The notes under the pieces are model-generated. The model did not search any database, had not been told where the DNA came from, and saw nothing but the letters and a program-made list of their open reading frames with translations. A stretch of DNA of 7,889 bases from Micavibrio_A sp040381535 (GTDB lineage: Bacteria > Pseudomonadota > Alphaproteobacteria > Micavibrionales > Micavibrionaceae). Below are positions 7,037-7,889 of this stretch, in pieces. The DNA lies in the NCBI GenBank assembly GCA_040381535.1, contig JBEIHF010000043.1, forward strand, positions 1 through 7,889, read 5' to 3'. Numbering within the stretch: position 1 is the first letter of the stretch; each line of letters opens with the position of its first letter. The position numbers and the translations under genes were made by a program.

Positions 7037-7091
7037 GAGTCGGATGCTATGAAAAAACGTGGGGGGTGTAAAGACCAGAGTTGGTTAATAT
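7037..7091. other. Only true intergenic gap in the window, no clear signal
   Basis: These 55 bases separate the four-helix membrane gene from the SPOR gene. On the minus strand they hold an AT-rich start (AATATTAACC), a C-run (ACCCCCCAC) and a T-run. I find no hairpin before the T-run, so it does not look like an intrinsic terminator. No pair of -35 and -10 boxes with 16-18 base spacing is convincing. The SPOR start at 7036 lacks a good Shine-Dalgarno match. If the block has an internal promoter, this is the most likely place for one. Confidence 0.4.
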
Positions 7092-7550
7092 TCACGGATT
7101 AAGCAAATGCCACTTTTTCAACAGAATTTGCGAAGTATGAAAGTGCGCAAGTGCAACAGAGGCTCCCGCCAAAATATAACCCAATTTTATCAACATATTT
7201 AAGGGCTCAGCCAAATTCGGCCCGACTATTAACGCGAAAATAACCGCGTGAATTAGCCCTACCATCAATCCGCAAACCAAGTACGGCTTGAGCCTCATTT
7301 TTGCTTTTTGCAAAAGCCATGATGTGAAAGGAAATTGTACTAAAAACAATGCGGGAAAAAAGATTGGCGATGACAGAACAAATAAAAACAACCACCAATT
7401 AGGAACAAGTCGCAAGTAATCGCTTACGTCTCCTACAAAGCTATCAAAAGGCGCATAAAGAGCCACAAGAACGAGCCCTACTAATGCATTGCAAAGAAAT
7501 AAGACCAAAAGATTGGCAAGGCATTTAAAAATAACCTTACTGCCGTTCAT
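7092..7550 (-). CDS. Unrecognised four-helix membrane protein
   Basis: I do not recognise this 152-residue protein. Four hydrophobic stretches are clear, at about residues 12-33, 53-76, 88-110 and 118-137, so it is probably a polytopic inner-membrane protein. The loops are short; a basic QKAKMRLK stretch (81-88) between helices 2 and 3 and a basic C-terminal end (LLKKWH) would favour the cytoplasm by the positive-inside rule. No catalytic motif is evident. The start is ATG at 7550, where GGGA lies six bases upstream; GTG at 7553 is in frame but too close to that site. The start overlaps the dgt stop by one base (TGATG). Hand count over 7141-7440 gives about 41% G+C, lower than several counted stretches of neighbouring genes (57-67%), although one stretch in nagZ is also about 40%. 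It sits between dgt and the SPOR gene, where many alphaproteobacteria carry argS. It may be lineage-specific or acquired. Confidence 0.72.
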   Translation of the reverse strand: MNGSKVIFKCLANLLVLFLCNALVGLVLVALYAPFDSFVGDVSDYLRLVPNWWLFLFVLSSPIFFPALFLVQFPFTSWLLQKAKMRLKPYLVCGLMVGLIHAVIFALIVGPNLAEPLNMLIKLGYILAGASVALAHFHTSQILLKKWHLLNP

Positions 7551-7889
7551 CACTTATCCCAATACAGATCAAACAATCTTTCATGTTCGCGGATGGCGTA
7601 GCGGTCCGTCATGCCCGCGATATAATCACAAACGATGCGTGCGCGTTTGCTGTCGTCAATCATGCCGCCTGCTTCGGCCACGCGTGTCTGCCAATGCTCG
7701 GGAAGCAAATTCGGTTTTTCCTGAAACGCGTTGAACAGATCCGCGATGATATGTTCCACTTTCGCCCGCACGCGCATCACCGTGTAATGGCGATACATGC
7801 GTTCATATAGGAACGCGCGGAGCTCTTCGACCTTTTCGGCCATGGGTTCGGAGAACGCCACCACGGCTTGGGCCGCGTGGCGCACATCG
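7550..7889 (-). CDS. dgt: dGTPase-like deoxynucleoside triphosphohydrolase, C-terminal part only
   Basis: This is the last 112 codons of a gene that enters from beyond the window's right edge; the frame is open to the edge, so no start is visible. The family hydrolyses dGTP (and often other dNTPs) to the deoxynucleoside and triphosphate in the cytoplasm, affecting dNTP pools. The catalytic HD domain lies upstream and cannot be seen. What is visible is the typical C-terminal helical region of the alphaproteobacterial type: an opening DVRHA stretch, FLYERMYRH in the middle, and AGMTDRYAIREHERLF just before the end, which is the family's usual closing signature. The stop codon overlaps the start of the next gene. 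The family call is firm; substrate preference cannot be judged from this part. Confidence 0.88.
   Translation of the reverse strand, partial: DVRHAAQAVVAFSEPMAEKVEELRAFLYERMYRHYTVMRVRAKVEHIIADLFNAFQEKPNLLPEHWQTRVAEAGGMIDDSKRARIVCDYIAGMTDRYAIREHERLFDLYWDK
7557..7560 (-). promoter_or_regulatory. Ribosome binding site deciding the start of the four-helix membrane protein
   Basis: GGGA on the minus strand lies within the last codons of dgt (the GGAT of Trp-Asp). It is six bases from ATG 7550 but only three from the in-frame GTG at 7553, so ATG 7550 is preferred. Its place inside dgt suggests reinitiation by ribosomes finishing dgt. Confidence 0.45.

Noticed and set aside
6677..7102. Plus-strand open frame of 141 codons opposite the SPOR gene and the gap next to it.
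   Set aside because: The SPOR gene on the other strand has clear domain support; the antisense product is Arg- and Phe-rich without recognisable features.
7037..7110. Possible promoter for the SPOR gene using a TTGAAA or TTGCTT box with AT-rich sequence downstream.
   Set aside because: No -10-like hexamer lies at 16-18 bases from either box; the candidates fall at wrong distances.
7092..7550. Idea that the four-helix membrane protein is a toxin, holin or defence component.
   Set aside because: Helix number and small size alone do not support it, there is no partner gene or mobile element nearby, and it sits in a core operon.

Overview
The window carries eleven protein genes, all read on the minus strand and packed head to tail, so gene order below follows transcription from high to low coordinates. 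Nine are intact and two run off the ends. Nearly every junction is an overlap or a gap of a few bases; the only real gap is the 55 bases at 7037-7091. This looks like one long co-transcribed block of core genes. I saw no tRNA, rRNA, CRISPR array, insertion sequence, attachment site or phage gene.

The organism is most likely an alphaproteobacterium of moderate G+C, about half to 55% by hand count of sample lines. The order dgt - (argS) - SPOR-domain protein - nagZ - scpA - scpB - tatA - tatB - tatC is a well-known alphaproteobacterial arrangement. The SPOR protein has the proline/glycine motif typical of that neighbourhood, and the DUF2336 family is largely alphaproteobacterial. Serine-tRNA ligase, which often follows tatC in Rhizobiales and Caulobacterales, is not here. 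That hints at a Rhodospirillales- or Micavibrio-like lineage, but this is only inference.

Region by region: 7889-7550 is the 3' end of a dGTPase-like triphosphohydrolase gene. 7550-7092 is an unrecognised four-helix membrane protein, AT-richer than its surroundings and sitting where argS is usually found. 7036-6104 is a membrane-anchored SPOR-domain protein (septal peptidoglycan binding). 6107-5157 is nagZ (muropeptide recycling). 5191-4304 and 4326-3664 are scpA and scpB (SMC condensin partners). 3658-2477 is tatABC (twin-arginine export). 2493-1432 is an AFG1/ZapE ATPase. 1432-173 is a DUF2336 helical-repeat protein. 176-1 is the start of another unrecognised membrane protein.

The set ties together cell-wall remodelling (SPOR, NagZ), chromosome compaction (ScpAB), export of folded proteins (Tat; amidases that remodel the wall are classic Tat substrates in other bacteria) and division or membrane quality control (ZapE). 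Overlapping starts and stops suggest translational coupling. This is mainly an ordinary housekeeping region. The points worth a second look are the unknown gene in the argS slot, the tatC-zapE-DUF2336 chain, and the 35-base two-frame overlap of nagZ and scpA.
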